Positions 1-11,510 of a DNA stretch of 64,000 nt are shown here, piece by piece. How positions within the stretch are numbered: position 1 is the first letter of the stretch; each line of letters begins with the position of its first letter. The DNA is from Mytilus edulis (taxonomy: Eukaryota; Mollusca; Bivalvia; Mytilida; Mytilidae), in the NCBI RefSeq assembly GCF_963676685.1, contig NC_092354.1:73111335-73175334 (forward strand), read 5' to 3'. The position numbers and the translations under genes are program-made. The notes beneath the pieces were generated by a model. That model worked only from the letters and a program-made list of their open reading frames with translations. It did no database searches and was not told where the DNA came from.

Positions 1-194
1 TGTATGTGTACTACACATAACCTGTATATATATTAAGTATACTTAGTGCATATAAAAACACCACTCATCACCTTGAAGCCTTTTTCTTACATGTCTTAGT
101 CCTATTTGAAATACAATACCAACATAGTATGTTTATGGCTCTATGTATTCTAGAACATCTGGTTACCTGATACTGTCCAGTCAAGAAATTAGTA

Positions 195-310
195 ATAGGC
201 GTCCATTAGGGTATAAATCAAATCTCCAAATGCACTAAAAATTAATAATCTAGCAGTCTCATTGGCACTCACACCACATCTTCCTATATCTATGTACATC
301 TTTTTAATAA
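195..310 (-). repeat. Fragment of a dispersed mussel-type repeat
   Basis: It contains the signature 'tctcattggcactcacaccac' type sequence. Related versions recur in this window near 15285-15315, 19140-19185, 27215-27250, 50665-50700 and 61345-61370 in both orientations. It is a short, diverged end of a common interspersed element. Confidence 0.55.
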
Positions 311-1421
311 CCTCATAAACAGAGATGTGGAGGTTCATTATGGTTGCAATTTGCCATGTTAACATTACAAATTATTAAAGTTGTACATCCAAAACTGACG
401 AATGAGAAACCTGACAAGCAAAGTATTCCTATCCGGACGGAAAGGTGTAAATTAATATTATCCTCCCCTGCCCTTCGAATGTTGCTAGGGTATAATTACA
501 TGTACTGTAGTATGCGTAGGAGACCAGAATTGTGTTTTTGTTGGCACTCAGTATAAATGTTTTTAAAATAGATATAACAAGAAACAAGTAAACCCGCTGA
601 CATGTCTTGCCTGCTTTACTGTTCATGATACATTTTATGTTGCTTGTCCTTTATATGCTAAATTAAGATATAATTTAATATAAGTATCAAATAAACTTAA
701 CATAGACAATGATCCATGAACAAAAAACTGTCGGCCAAATAATGTTAAGGTCATAGAAACCAAGCCAGACAGACATGTGCACCAAACAATCATTGCTTAC
801 AGCAAACATAGCTGATCTCCTAATTGGTTATAGCGTGTATAGTATACAAAAAAAAAAGACCAAAACTTAATATTGCAAGACCATTGAACCATCATGATGA
901 ATATCAGGTCATGGTAAGATGAACCCTGCCCAGACAGACATGTCATACAATCAGTTGCAGACAAAACAAAAATGACCTACTTCATGATACAAGTAATTGT
1001 TAGATATTTGTCAAGCTATTTTGATGATTTTCCTCAAGCGTAACACATGGGAATACTAATATGAATCTTAGGAAATCAAGAATATAAAATTCTACGCCTA
1101 TAAATTTACATGGACTGAAAATTACAGGGGTGAATAATGTAACTAAATGCATATTCCATATTAATTGAATCAATATTCTCAGTTTAATAAGGGTAATACA
1201 GTTGAGCTTATTTTACAGAAGAGCTCAATGACGTTTAGTTGTTTTCACTGATTTGAAAGAAGCAGACACAAAATCAGTATATTGAATATATTTTTCGGTT
1301 ATATAAAACTCTAACATCAACCAAAGCAGAGAAACACGAGTTAATTATATTGATTGTATAAGGGGATAGTTCATTTGCGCCACTTCTGTTACACGTATGT
1401 ATTGTGCCTAACTGATCAAAT

Positions 1422-1450
1422 AAAAGTTGAAAGTTGAAAGTTGAAAGTTG
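1422..1450. repeat. Short tandem repeat (TTGAAAG)n
   Basis: About four head-to-tail copies of a 7-bp unit, directly readable. Microsatellite-like, with no gene context. Confidence 0.8.
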
Positions 1451-1654
1451 TTATTCGTGCAAAGTAGACTTATATAGTTAGCTGATAGTGAACCTTCCAG
1501 CACTATACACACATACATTTAGTTATAGATAATGCATAGTTTATGGTGTTTCTTGTACAAAACATCGATGCTTTTCAGTATTGATCAAATGAAAGAGCAA
1601 CCTTAGGGAGGTCTTTACTTGGACAATCTGGACACCCCGAGGTGTGTTCTTCGC

Positions 1655-1720
1655 CCGTTATCGGGTGGAAACAACAGAACACTAGTTAAACACAAATGTA
1701 TTCTTTCCACCCGATAACGG
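1655..1720. repeat. Inverted repeat / stem-loop
   Basis: CCGTTATCGGGTGGAAA at 1655-1671 is matched by its exact reverse complement at 1704-1720, leaving a 32-nt loop. It is locally GC-richer than its surroundings. It may be the core of a small fold-back element. No promoter or gene is attached. Confidence 0.7.
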
Positions 1721-2638
1721 TGTATGAACAATACTAGTCACTTTGTAAATATGTTATTGTACAGCTTAGTTTTTTGAAGGGGGCGCTACTTTTTTTCTAT
1801 TTGGTTAATCTTATCAAACGAGGTAAATTTTGAAGTAAATTATAGTTTGCCTTTTAACAGAGGACTATAATGACTTCATACAAGTAATTTTCTTTGCATT
1901 AAAGCATATGTCATTGAAACATTGTATCGTCCGGGTGTATTCTGCGAAGGAATGATCTAACATTCTGAAAGAATATACCTCAATGTTGATATTTTATAGA
2001 TAAACCTTATTTTGTAAATTACGGTACCTGAACATGAAAATGCAAATCAGAAGAAATGCAATTAAGATGCCTGTTACACTTCCTGTAATAGCACCTATAA
2101 AATATTCATATCAGATCTAAAAAGTCACCAAAAGCATACCATATACTTTTCTGCTGTGATATTCCTAGCAAAGATATATGATTCACACTTTCAAAATTAA
2201 TTTGATTCTTGTAAAAACAAAAGGTACATTGGATAATTAACAGAAATTAAAAAATAAAACGTGAGCATCGATAATGGTAATTTAATGTATAAATGAATAC
2301 TATTAAATAATGATAAGATACAAAATACCAGTGAACCGGTTTCATAGCGTCACGATCGCGAGTTTACACAAGGATGCAATCACGAACGGAAAAATGAAAT
2401 CTGGTCTTGATAGTTTGCAACATCAGTAAATGAATTCACTGATCAAATATTTGGAAACAAAAGCACCTGCCACCGTTATTTTTTGTAAAAAAAATTTTGT
2501 AGAAACATTCATATTCATCGAAAGCAAAAAAAAAATCTAAATTATATTCAATCAGGGTTCTACAAAGCCAATTCCCATTGCAGGTGATAGCAGCAAATAT
2601 TTTTATCTATGTTTTATTCCTATGTGTCTCACAGAGCT

Positions 2639-2808
2639 TCACTGACCAATAATTTGTTCGTTACTGCTTTTATTCAGTTGATCCGATGAAATACGTATAT
2701 CTAAAACAAAATAATCATAAACTACATCTTTTAAAATCAGCCACGAGCCACATAAAGCAGAAAAGAGAATACTAATTAGACCACCTACTGATTTAAACGT
2801 TTTCATTG
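2639..2808 (-). other. Candidate terminal exon: TM helix and short cytoplasmic tail
   Basis: An open frame from a possible phase-1 acceptor (AG at 2810-2809) to TGA. It encodes a hydrophobic stretch (VGGLISILFSALCGSWLIL), then LKD and a tail rich in Tyr and Asp. It lies 191 bp past the donor of exon 3000-3284 with matching phase. The acceptor has a weak pyrimidine tract. Alternatively the Met at 2806 could start a signal peptide of a further gene to the left. Confidence 0.4.
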
Positions 2809-5800
2809 CTACAATGTAACGCAGTACTTCCGTTTACAGATTGATAAAACGTGATGTTGGTTACATATAAATAAGGAAACAAACAAATGCATTAACAAAA
2901 TCCAAATATATAGTTCTCCATACATTCTTCAACAATAAGCATTTGCTTCCTCATTGGGTCAGAAGATGATTGACATTTAAGTGCAAAATTTTAACTTACC
3001 ATTGCAAAAGTAAAGTATATTTAAAGCTCCAACGACAGATGAATGATATGATATACTGCAAATAAACTGTCCACTACAAAGACCAGACACAATATAAGTC
3101 CTATTAATCACATTTTTAGCGATGAATCGTATAACATTGCAATCTGATTTACCAACCCATGCCATTGAAATATTAATTCTTTGATCATTATTGCACGTTA
3201 TATTATTTTCTGTATCTTTTTGTACTATCAGACACTTTTCATCTGTCGAACAAACTAAGCACGGCTTTTTCATTGTCTGGAAAACTAAAAAAAGAGAACA
3301 CTGTGTTTGAGTAAGAATATCGTTCAGTTTTGAAATTTACACCAATTCGATTTTAATTAATGTTATATAGTATATGCTATTTGATTTAACACTTCTAATG
3401 AGTGTCCACTCAGTTGGCATGGTGAAAGGTTTATTAAAAAAAAATCTGTATCTTATATATATCATGCCGAAAACATTGTTAGTTTAATTATCATATCATT
3501 CTAATGGGTAAGCTTATTTCTTTAATTCTGTATTCATTGTAAAAATTCATCCTTTTGTCTGTCATTGACATCTTGACTAGTTTAAAATATCGATGAACGC
3601 TTTATTGCCTTGTGTAGGGGTTTATTTAGATATTATTTTTCTTTACCAGATTTAACAAGGAAATATGTTTAACACTCCACATTCTTAAATTGTCTGTCCT
3701 AGGGCGGGCAGCTGTAGATATGTAGTTGTCTTTCGTTTATATCTGTCATATCATTTATGAATTAGGCTGTTAGTTTTCTTTTTTTCTTGTTTTACATTTT
3801 TTTATCGGGACATTTCAACTACACGGTACGTTTTTTTTTATTGTCAAATGCGGTAAGATGTCCAAATTGTTGACGGGATACCAGAGGGACAGTCAAACTC
3901 ATAAATCGAAAATAAACTGACAACGCACATGGCTGAAAATGAAAAAAAGACAAACAGACACACAATAGTACACATGACACAACATGAAAAAAAAAAAAAA
4001 ATAAACAACACGAACCCCGTTGGAATGATATCGTAACCTTGGTGGATAGTTGTCTTATTTGCATTCATATCACATCCTCTGATGGTTGTATGAATTTAAC
4101 ATGTATGACTGACTACCACTACAACGACAAAGCGTATGAATTTGATTTTAACTTTTAAAATCTAGAATATAACTTGGCTAAATAATATCATGATCAAATG
4201 AAGGAATATCCTTATATCTGATATGATCATTATCGGTATGTGTTGTGTGACATTACTACCACTATCATGTTGTGTCGTATATGATGTTTATAACGACTTT
4301 TATGAGTTGACGTTTGATTTTTAGCATTATTTTGCATAACTGTTGTATATATCCGATTACCATTATCATGTTCTGTTGTATGAGTTCGATTACCATTATC
4401 GTGATCTGGAGTAGGAGTTTGATTATCACGATAATGAGCAGTAGTATGAGTTCGATTACCACTATAATGATTAGTAGTATGAGTTCGATTAGCATTATAA
4501 TGATCAGTAGCATGAGTTCGATAACTACTATCATGACCTTGATGATGAGTTGGAATGCTTCTCACATGACCTGGAGTATGAGTCCGATAACTACTATCAT
4601 GATATGTAGTACGAGTTGGAATGTTATTCACATGATCTGCAATATGAGTTCGAATACTACTAACATGATCTGTAGTATGAGCCAGATTACCACCAGTATG
4701 GTCTGGAGTACGAGTTTGACTGCTATTTACATTAACCAATGTCTTATTTTGAATATCAGCATCATGATCTGACGTATGATTTCTGTTTTCAAGGTTCGAT
4801 GTGTATTTGCTATTATCATGGTCATGACCAGATTCATTAAATCTTCTATCGGTATCATTGTCGGCTGAAACATGAATGGTAAGGCAAACCAATCATCTCA
4901 AGCCACGCTTCTTTTTGAAAAAGTTTAGAATATTCATAGAAAATTAATTTTGTTTACATTCTGGTTCCCAGTTATGATCTCTGTGTTCCATCTCATAGAG
5001 ACATAACTTGGGAATGTTACCAGTAAATATACATGAGCATATTGTTTATATGCCGCACAGCCCTATATTTTGACCTTTAAAAAAAATTGAAGTGCATTTG
5101 AACTTTCAATTCTAGGATATTTTTTTTTCAAAACTTCATAGTAAAAGTGGTAAAGTTTTAGCCGTAAAAGGAGTATCTATGGGAAATTGCATTGTCAATA
5201 TTTACAGAAATGCAACCTTATACTTAATCACTCTGACAAAGATATCATACAACATAAATTATACGTATTTTCTTCACAACTTAATTTCAAGCAATTCACT
5301 GCGATTGATAAGAGATTGAGATATGAAAATAAATCCCTAAAACCTTTGGAAAATAATAGCATTCCGTTTTGGTGTAAAGTTGGTTAGCATGTTATTAGGT
5401 AGATGTCTCGATCTTTGTCGTGTGATTCGTTTACAACATATACACAAATAGAAGTAAATGTCAGAATGCTGTAGTTCATTGATTGTCATTGGTGCATGTC
5501 TGTCAGATTTGTATTATTTGTTTGTAAATTGTTTTGTTATAAATAAGCCATTTTTTCAATGGAAATGCTTAATCTTTTACATGTCGGTTTCCCTTTTAGC
5601 AGATTATATGTATAAGGTTTTCTCATTGCTGACAGTTGTACAGTTGTCTATAGCCGCTTACATCTATTGCAATTTTGGTAGATATTTGTCTCACTGGCAA
5701 TTGTATCATATCTCCTCATTTTTATATTTGAATGACTATTTCGATGCAGATAGAGAAATCATTTGTTTTTATTGGTATATAAACATGTATTTCATTACCC

Positions 5801-8173
5801 TATTTATTATATTTTATTAACGTTATCTTTGTACTTTTGCTTTTTTCTATATCGATTTCATTCAAATCTTAATTGATACACATTCATGTCGATATCTGAT
5901 AGAATAAAACTTACACAGGGAACGTGTCAAAGAGACAACACCGACAAAAACCAGAAAACAGATCAAGTTCACCAATGGATCTTCAATACAGCGAAAAACC
6001 TTGTATATTTTATGATGAAGCAACACCTTATCGGGATACCGGAACGTGACGCTTTTAAAGGAATTGTGATAATGAACTTGCATTAATGTGCTCTGTAGTA
6101 AATTCATTAATGTTTCCTCAGGTCCTCGTTTTATTTCAAGAATATTTATGCTGCTTAACATCCTAATGTCGAGTTAGCTGGTAAATTATGAACATATTTT
6201 CAGTGATATTTGTCTATTAAAGTTAAGTATACACAATGTAGTACTGGCATATACATAATATTTACATTTACATCCAAAACCTATGTTAAGGAATTTGTAG
6301 TCTGTGTGTCTAAAGGGTACAGTATATATTGACCTTTTGTTAAATGTAATAGACTTAAGACGGCTACTATTCTGAGGGAACAGAAAGGCGTCAGATGAAC
6401 AACTATTATTTGCAAAGCCAAACTGTTTGATGTGAATGCTTTTATCGTCTGGACACTGCAATGTCCCATTGGTGTTATTTTTAACAGCAACGCAAATTTC
6501 TTCTGAAATCCAGAAATGATCAGAATATAACCTACCATATTAGATCTGTCACCGGGTTTGTAATTACATTAAAAACACTCAGGGTATCGTACTTCGAGCA
6601 GGATTTCATTACCAATATTTAACCAAGACTTTTTTAGAACCGGAATCATATATTTCATGACAGATGTAGCAAGAATGCCTCGCTCTTTAAAAGTTAAGAA
6701 TCCTTCGCTATAACTACTTAATGAGTACGAACCGGTCTTTTTGACACGCAGAAATTATGGTTTATATAAATGTCAATGGTACGGACAAGACTTATTAAAT
6801 CAAAACTGAGGTTACTAGATGCATTTACATTTTTATATAAACCAGGGGCCTGTTTATCGAAGCTCTCTTAGGATTAGGACGTGTCCTAAGACCAACTTAG
6901 GACACATCTTAGTCCTAAATGGGTTTATCAAACATGTCTCAACTTAGGAAAATCCTAGGAATTGTCCTAACTTTAGGATACCAATTTAGGTGTCTTAAGA
7001 GGGTCTTAGGATGGTCCTAACTTTAGGATATATTCTAATTTCGTCTTTTGCTCATTTTCACACGTATTATTTTTTAGCAGTAGTAAATTAGTTGAAAGTC
7101 TCCGTATTTATTTGAAAAATGCACGAGATTTGCCTTTCAACTGTTGAAGAATAAAACCGTGACACCTCGAATTCAACTCACTCAAAAACATGTAATGATT
7201 ATAATTATATCTTGTTTACAATTAGTTTGATAATTTGTAGTTATTTTTTCTTCTTCTGTTTTGTTTTACACAGATTAAATGTACAATTATTTATTACGTT
7301 TAATCTAAAACTAGTTTCTAATTAATCATATTTAAAAAAACCAAAAAATATTGATAAAATTTGATATCATATTTTTTTTTCATATTTAATTTGTATTTTC
7401 TTTTCCGCCAATACTTAGGACATCGGTTAGGACGTCCTAGCTAAGATATTCCTAAGATAGCTTCGATGTGCATGCTGAGACGTGTCGTAAGTCGGTCCTA
7501 ACTTTATCCTAAATTCTGTCCTAAGAAATTCTTAGGACGGAACTTAGGACAGTTTCGATAAACAGGCCCCAGCATTACAGTGTAAAATGCATACAGAACA
7601 TAAGAAATAATTAAATTTTGCATACAAAAACTCGTTGAACTATAAATTAAAATCGAAACAATGTTTAAAAAGTAGAGACTTGAAGACAAATTTTAGAAAC
7701 GCTTTCGATGATTTTCATTTTGACCTTAAACACTTGGTTGTGATTATGAACAACGTACTATTGGTTGTATTGTATGATCTGTGTTTTTATTAGCAAATAT
7801 ATAGTGTACAAAGTGTAATAATGCCAACTTGCAAATTCAGTTCTTTAAATACCTTTTCAGGTCTTTGTTTTGTTTTTATATATTTAAAATACGTTACGTT
7901 TACGCAATATAGTGCTGGCACATACATAATATTGACCTATACACTGAAAACCTATGTTAAGGAAGTTGTAGCTTGGGTGCCTAAAGGGCACAATACATAT
8001 AGACCGGTTGTAACATGTTATAGACTTAAGACGGCTAAGTTTCTGAGGGACACGAAAAGCGTCAGATGAGCAACTATTACTTGCAAAGCCAATCTGTTTG
8101 ATGTTAATACTTTTATCATCTGGACACTGCAATGTCCCATTGGTGTTACTTTTAACAGAAAAACACATTTCTT
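2639..8173 (-). CDS. SUEL-lectin-like receptor/secreted protein, 5' end missing
   Basis: Minus-strand gene built from exons 8173-7937, 6502-6266 and 3284-3000 (all phase 1-1), with two possible last exons: 4864-4230 (repeat tail, TAA stop) or 2808-2639 (TM helix plus short tail, TGA stop). All junctions are GT/AG and phase-compatible. The three domain exons share a pattern of C, then TC or QC, I-x-I, C, an LC/TC pair and a final F/Y-x-C. This resembles the galactose-binding (sea-urchin egg lectin) fold, often seen in invertebrate surface or secreted proteins. The two upstream domains are recent paralogues: both are 237 nt and differ by few residues. I could not find the signal-peptide exon above 8173. 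Whether the two 3' ends belong to one gene or two adjacent genes is unresolved, because the repeat-tail exon lies before the third domain. The lectin assignment is by cysteine pattern only. Confidence 0.6.
3000..3284 (-). other. Coding exon: SUEL-like domain, copy 3 (diverged)
   Basis: 285 nt, phase 1-1. The acceptor is TTTTTTTAG and the donor is a strong GTAAGT. It is longer at the N-terminus than copies 1 and 2. Cysteine contexts are KPC, LVC, EKC, ITC, SDC, GLC, FIC and YFC. The order TC...INIS...SDC...LC...C-x-I...L-x-I-x-Y-x-C aligns with the upstream domains. It contains several N-glycosylation sequons (NIT, NIS, NRT). Confidence 0.62.
3865..4062 (-). repeat. RT-retroelement repeat fragment
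   Basis: Contains the string 'agggacagtcaaactcataa' followed by an A-rich run and 'caacacgaaccccgt'. The same order recurs at 44165, 55436, 55889 and 59825. It is the 3' end of the retroelement family described at 55436-56800. Minus-strand ORFs across it are retroelement residue, not a host gene. Confidence 0.6.
4230..4864 (-). other. Terminal exon: 12 x 11-residue Thr/His/Asn repeat tail
   Basis: The exon opens after a TTTCAG acceptor in phase 1, matching the upstream lectin-like exons, and runs 210 codons to TAA. About 12 tandem 11-residue units follow the consensus N-R-T-H-T-T-D-H-(Y/D)-(N/S)-G (33-nt period). Several units carry an N-x-T sequon and nearly all carry Thr and His. Expected properties are a heavily glycosylated, His-rich extracellular stalk or tail. 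No TM helix is present, so this end would give a secreted form. The minus frame stays open across the array. Opposite-strand and shifted-frame ORFs here are shadows of the repeat. Confidence 0.6.
5460..6110. repeat. Two dispersed-repeat fragments
   Basis: 5540-5760 resembles the repeat that elsewhere reads '...catagctgactatg...tctcattggcaat...'. 5905-6010 carries 'gtgtcaaagagacaacaccgac', matching the family at 12041-12535, 28224-28310 and 52453-52870. The ORFs at 5458-5820 and 5862-6161 fall on these repeats and are not credible genes. Confidence 0.5.
6266..6502 (-). other. Coding exon: SUEL-like domain, copy 2 (two Cys lost)
   Basis: Same length and phase as the copy at 7937-8173, with many identical residues (for example the NTNGTLQCPDDKS stretch). 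The acceptor is in a TTTCAG context and the donor is GTAAAT. The fourth and fifth cysteines of the paralogue are Phe and Tyr here, so a putative disulfide has been lost as a pair. The open frame suggests the exon remains coding. Confidence 0.66.
6845..7570. mobile_element. MITE with GGGGCCTGTTTATCGAA termini
   Basis: A 726-bp element whose ends are perfect 17-bp inverted repeats (GGGGCCTGTTTATCGAA at 6845-6861, reverse complement at 7554-7570). Both ends are loaded with subterminal TCCTAAG/CTTAGGA motifs in both orientations. There is no coding capacity. A clear target duplication is not visible. It lies inside the intron between two lectin-like exons. The transposase family is not assigned. 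Confidence 0.75.
7937..8173 (-). other. Coding exon: SUEL-like domain, copy 1
   Basis: The acceptor follows a pyrimidine tract ending in CAG, the donor is GTCAAT, and the length is 237 nt (phase 1-1). Cysteines occur in the contexts EMC, LQC, NSC, ITC, SIC and FQC, giving an even set of six compatible with three disulfides. A sequon (NGT) precedes the second Cys. Exon 6266-6502 is a near-copy. Confidence 0.68.
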
Positions 8174-9860
8174 CTGAAAGAAAAACCCAAAACAATTATT
8201 AAACAATTCATTTTAGATGACCAGACATGATTCATTGTATTACTTCACATTGTCTTATTGTTTAACATATGACAACGAATACTTTCCAAATGTCATAATC
8301 AATATTGTTCACTTTTACCCGAAGACAACTTATTATACTTAATACCGGGTTTGTTCTCACATTTACAACACACATGATATCATATGTGGAAAAGGATTGC
8401 ATAACCCTTCCCGTTCAACCCAATTTAATTTCGAGGGGTTTAGATTTTTGTTTTTTCTGTTGTGGTTTGTGTACTGTTGTCCATCTTTTGGTTTATTTAT
8501 CTTTTGTTGCCAAGGCTCTGACACAAAAAATATAAAACAATTAATCTGGGAAAATTGAGGCCTAACTGTTAGCAAAACAATTTCCAAAAACAAATATGAC
8601 AGACAAGAACCAAAGACAACCACTGAAGTTCAGATTTCTGAATTGAGAGAGACACTCGAATATTATTCGTCTGTAAAATTTTATCTGAAAAAAGGAATTT
8701 GTACGACGATTGGCGATGTCAATTAAAATTTAAATAGGAATGAGTTTTATCTACTGCAATTTAATTATGAGGAGATCCTCACTTACTGTTTGGCGACACA
8801 ATACAGAGTTTACGTTAGACCATTAAGATTACTAGCATACATAACGACAATCATTTAACAACATTCCCGATTGATTTGAATGCCGATTACATTGTACAAT
8901 TTTGTGCAATCAATCTCAAACACATGGGCTTATTTGAGTATAAAATATTGTCAACAAACTGGTATTTTCTGCAGCAAAGCCATGGTAACTTACAAAATGT
9001 ACGACATCTTTTTGAAATTACAGTTAATGAAAATATTTAACAATGACTTGTTTTTGGAATTGAGACATTTAATTCCATGACCACGTTCTTTGTACGTTTA
9101 AAACCTTTCACAATAACTACTGTGGATTCATTCATTTACGTGGATACCGATTGTCATGGTTTGAGGAAAAGTTGTAGTTTTGTGGATAAATAATTTCGTT
9201 GTCTGGCAACGAATGCATACATTCCCTTAGAAAATTCATAATTAGTTGATTTTAGGTTCCTCTGTTCCCACGGAATGCACAAGCATTGTCATCCAAAGAA
9301 TAATAACGAATTCACAGTACTCAATGAGTAAAAAAGTGTTGTGTTTAATTGCGAAATTTGTGGTTTATATCTATGCAGAAATCAGTTGTGCTTGACATTT
9401 ATATAGAGAATTGCAGATATGAAACATAGATTTAACTTTAAAGCTAATGGAAATAAAAAGGAACTATGAGGAAAATACAAATGGGTAGTTACATACCAAA
9501 ACAATATTATTAAAGAAGGTTTCTTGTCATCTTCAATTCTTTAAATTGGAAACTTTGAAATCTAATAAATGCATGACAATGTGTTATATTGTTACTAAAG
9601 TTATTCAGATAAGTTACTTTTGGGTTTTATTTAAAGAAAGCAATTGTTGAAATAAATCTGGCTTACACCTAGGCCTGATCTGAAAAATTTCGGTATGGTG
9701 ATATATGATGCTTAACGTATACTGCATTATAATTGAGATTATTAAAATTTTATATTTTCAATAATCTGGTGTAATTCAATCAAATATTCGTGTGGGTGCG
9801 TGGGTGTTGCAGCCTGTAGATCATTGCCATATTTGGCATGGCCATAGCGGCGCTCGCAGC
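8174..9860. other. Gene-free stretch with repeat remnants
   Basis: No exon with domain support. 8395-8640 looks like a dispersed-repeat remnant. 9118-9330 carries an 'actgtggattcattcattta' type repeat. A good donor-like site (GTAAGT on the minus strand near 8785) has no convincing coding sequence before it, so I did not use it as the missing signal-peptide exon of the gene to the left. Confidence 0.5.
9118..9330 (+). repeat. Dispersed repeat, 'ctgtggattcattcattta' type
   Basis: The run 'actgtggattcattcattta' with later 'cgtggata' and 'gtggataaataatttcgttg' motifs has the style of a very abundant bivalve interspersed repeat. I see only one copy in this window, so the call rests on recognition rather than on an internal match. 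Confidence 0.4.
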
Positions 9861-9864
9861 ATGA

Positions 9865-10973
9865 ATGTCATGGACCATGGGGAAGAAAAGAAGAACGACC
9901 AGCAGGACAGGAGGAAAGAGATTGCAGCATGAAGAAATTGCCCAAAAAGAAAGACGGGGCTGGCCGGAGAAGAACTACCAGGAAAACAAAGAAGTCGGAC
10001 ACGTGGTGGCAGAAGTACCTGTGGAAACTGCTGATATCTCATCAGGTAATGAGTCAGAGGAGGATGAACGGGCATTACCCTCTTTAAGGCACGACCCGTT
10101 ACACGAAGACTTTGAAATTGCAAATAATTCCATTGATTTCACTCCGTCAAAAGAATCTAGAGTTCATGAAACAGTGGGGGAACACGTCCCTTTTTAAATT
10201 AAAGAAAATATTTCGAAGGGAAAGTTTATAGAGCTTCATTCTCTTTTGAGAATGCAGAAAGAAATGGAAGAGGTTGACGAGGGCGGTTTGGTTTGAAATT
10301 AAAAAGGGGGAAAATGTGCATTGAAAAAAGATCGTCGGGGGTTTGTTTGTCAATAAATGAATGGACTTTAGCATTCATGATTTTTATGATTGTCTACATA
10401 GAGACATACAGCCCTCGAGCACAGGAAATGTTAAAATATATGCGCGATATCAGATTAGCGGCAATAAGGTCAGAAAACACGGTCAGCTATGACGAGCAAT
10501 TTATGCTAAAAATAGAAAAGAATCCAAATGTATCTTGGGGAAATATACACGGTAAATATTGGCTATTACACATCACATCTCCCACAGTTCATAACAGTGT
10601 GTCAAGGCAATCACAGGGTTATAGAACAACGACACAAAATCGTGGTAATTATAACTCAAATACACTTTCAAACAATAGAACACACCAACAATCACAGGTA
10701 ACTAGTGGAAGTGTAAATATGTCATGTAAATACAATAATAATGGTAATGACCTTACTTCCCTCGTTGTAGGTTTAAACACATATGTGAAATATGCAGTGG
10801 CAAACACAGAAAGGCCCAATGGAATAACTGGGCCCAAGGAAAAAGTGACAAAAAGTATTAATTTTTATTCATTAGGAAATACTCCACCTATAAAAGTATC
10901 AGTCTTGGAAAATAATTTAGAATTTTACCCACTTAACAATGTAGCACATGAAATTATATCTGGATTGAAATAA
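9865..10973 (+). pseudogene. gag-like ORF of the decayed DIRS/Ngaro element
   Basis: Two open blocks (9865-10197 and 10293-10973) in different frames. The first is charged and low-complexity. The second carries SINEWTLAFMIFMIVYIETY and a following segment rich in Asn/Thr/Ser, a layout seen in YR-retroelement ORF1 proteins. No zinc knuckle is visible. It is interrupted by at least one frameshift near 10200-10290. Confidence 0.6.
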
Positions 10974-11510
10974 GGTTTTTCATTAAAATATTTTGGCTCT
11001 ATAAAAATGCATTACAGCTACCCAAAATTTTTAAAGAAAAATTAATGAAGGAAGTTAAACTTGGTCGCATTGCTGGTCCTTTCAAATACCCACCTTTTCC
11101 CACACTTCAGGTATCACCAATGGGGCTAGTGCCAAAAAAGGATAGGGATTTCAGACTTATTCAACATTTATCCTATCCTGAGAATAATTCAATAAACGAT
11201 TGTATTGATAAAGATCAATGTTCAGTGTAGTACAGTTCAGTGGACGAAGCAGCATGTTTGATGAATAGAAACAAAACATTTGCCCGATTATTAGTAAGTC
11301 AGTGTGACGTAAAAGCGGCTTTTCGTTTGTTTCCAATTACACCGCACGATTTTCATTTGTTGGGGATAAAATTTCAGGGTGAATATTATCTTAATAAAAT
11401 GCTCCCTATGGGAGCCTCAATAAGCTGTGCCATGTGGGAGAAATTTGCAAAAGCTTTGCATTGGATAATACAGCTAAAAAGCGGAAATGATGATATCCTA
11501 CATTATTTAG

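Larger units (their letters stand above)
1..2638. other. Intergenic, AT-rich, no gene seen
   Basis: No convincing exon on either strand. The short ORFs here lack domain patterns and supporting splice sites. The stretch holds a dispersed-repeat fragment near 195-310, a small heptanucleotide tandem repeat near 1422-1450 and a stem-loop at 1655-1720. The rest looks like neutral AT-rich sequence. Confidence 0.6.

Noticed and set aside
344-626. Overlapping ORFs of 65-70 codons near the left end
   Set aside because: No domain pattern, no splice context, and both strands are open by chance in AT-rich sequence.
4265-4772. ORFs of 89 aa (minus) and 152 aa (plus) over the tandem repeat
   Set aside because: Shadow frames of the 33-nt repeat. 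The other minus frame has the acceptor, matching phase and N-x-T sequons.
5458-6161. ORFs of 120 and 99 codons with hydrophobic stretches
   Set aside because: They lie on dispersed-repeat fragments that recur in the window, so no host gene.
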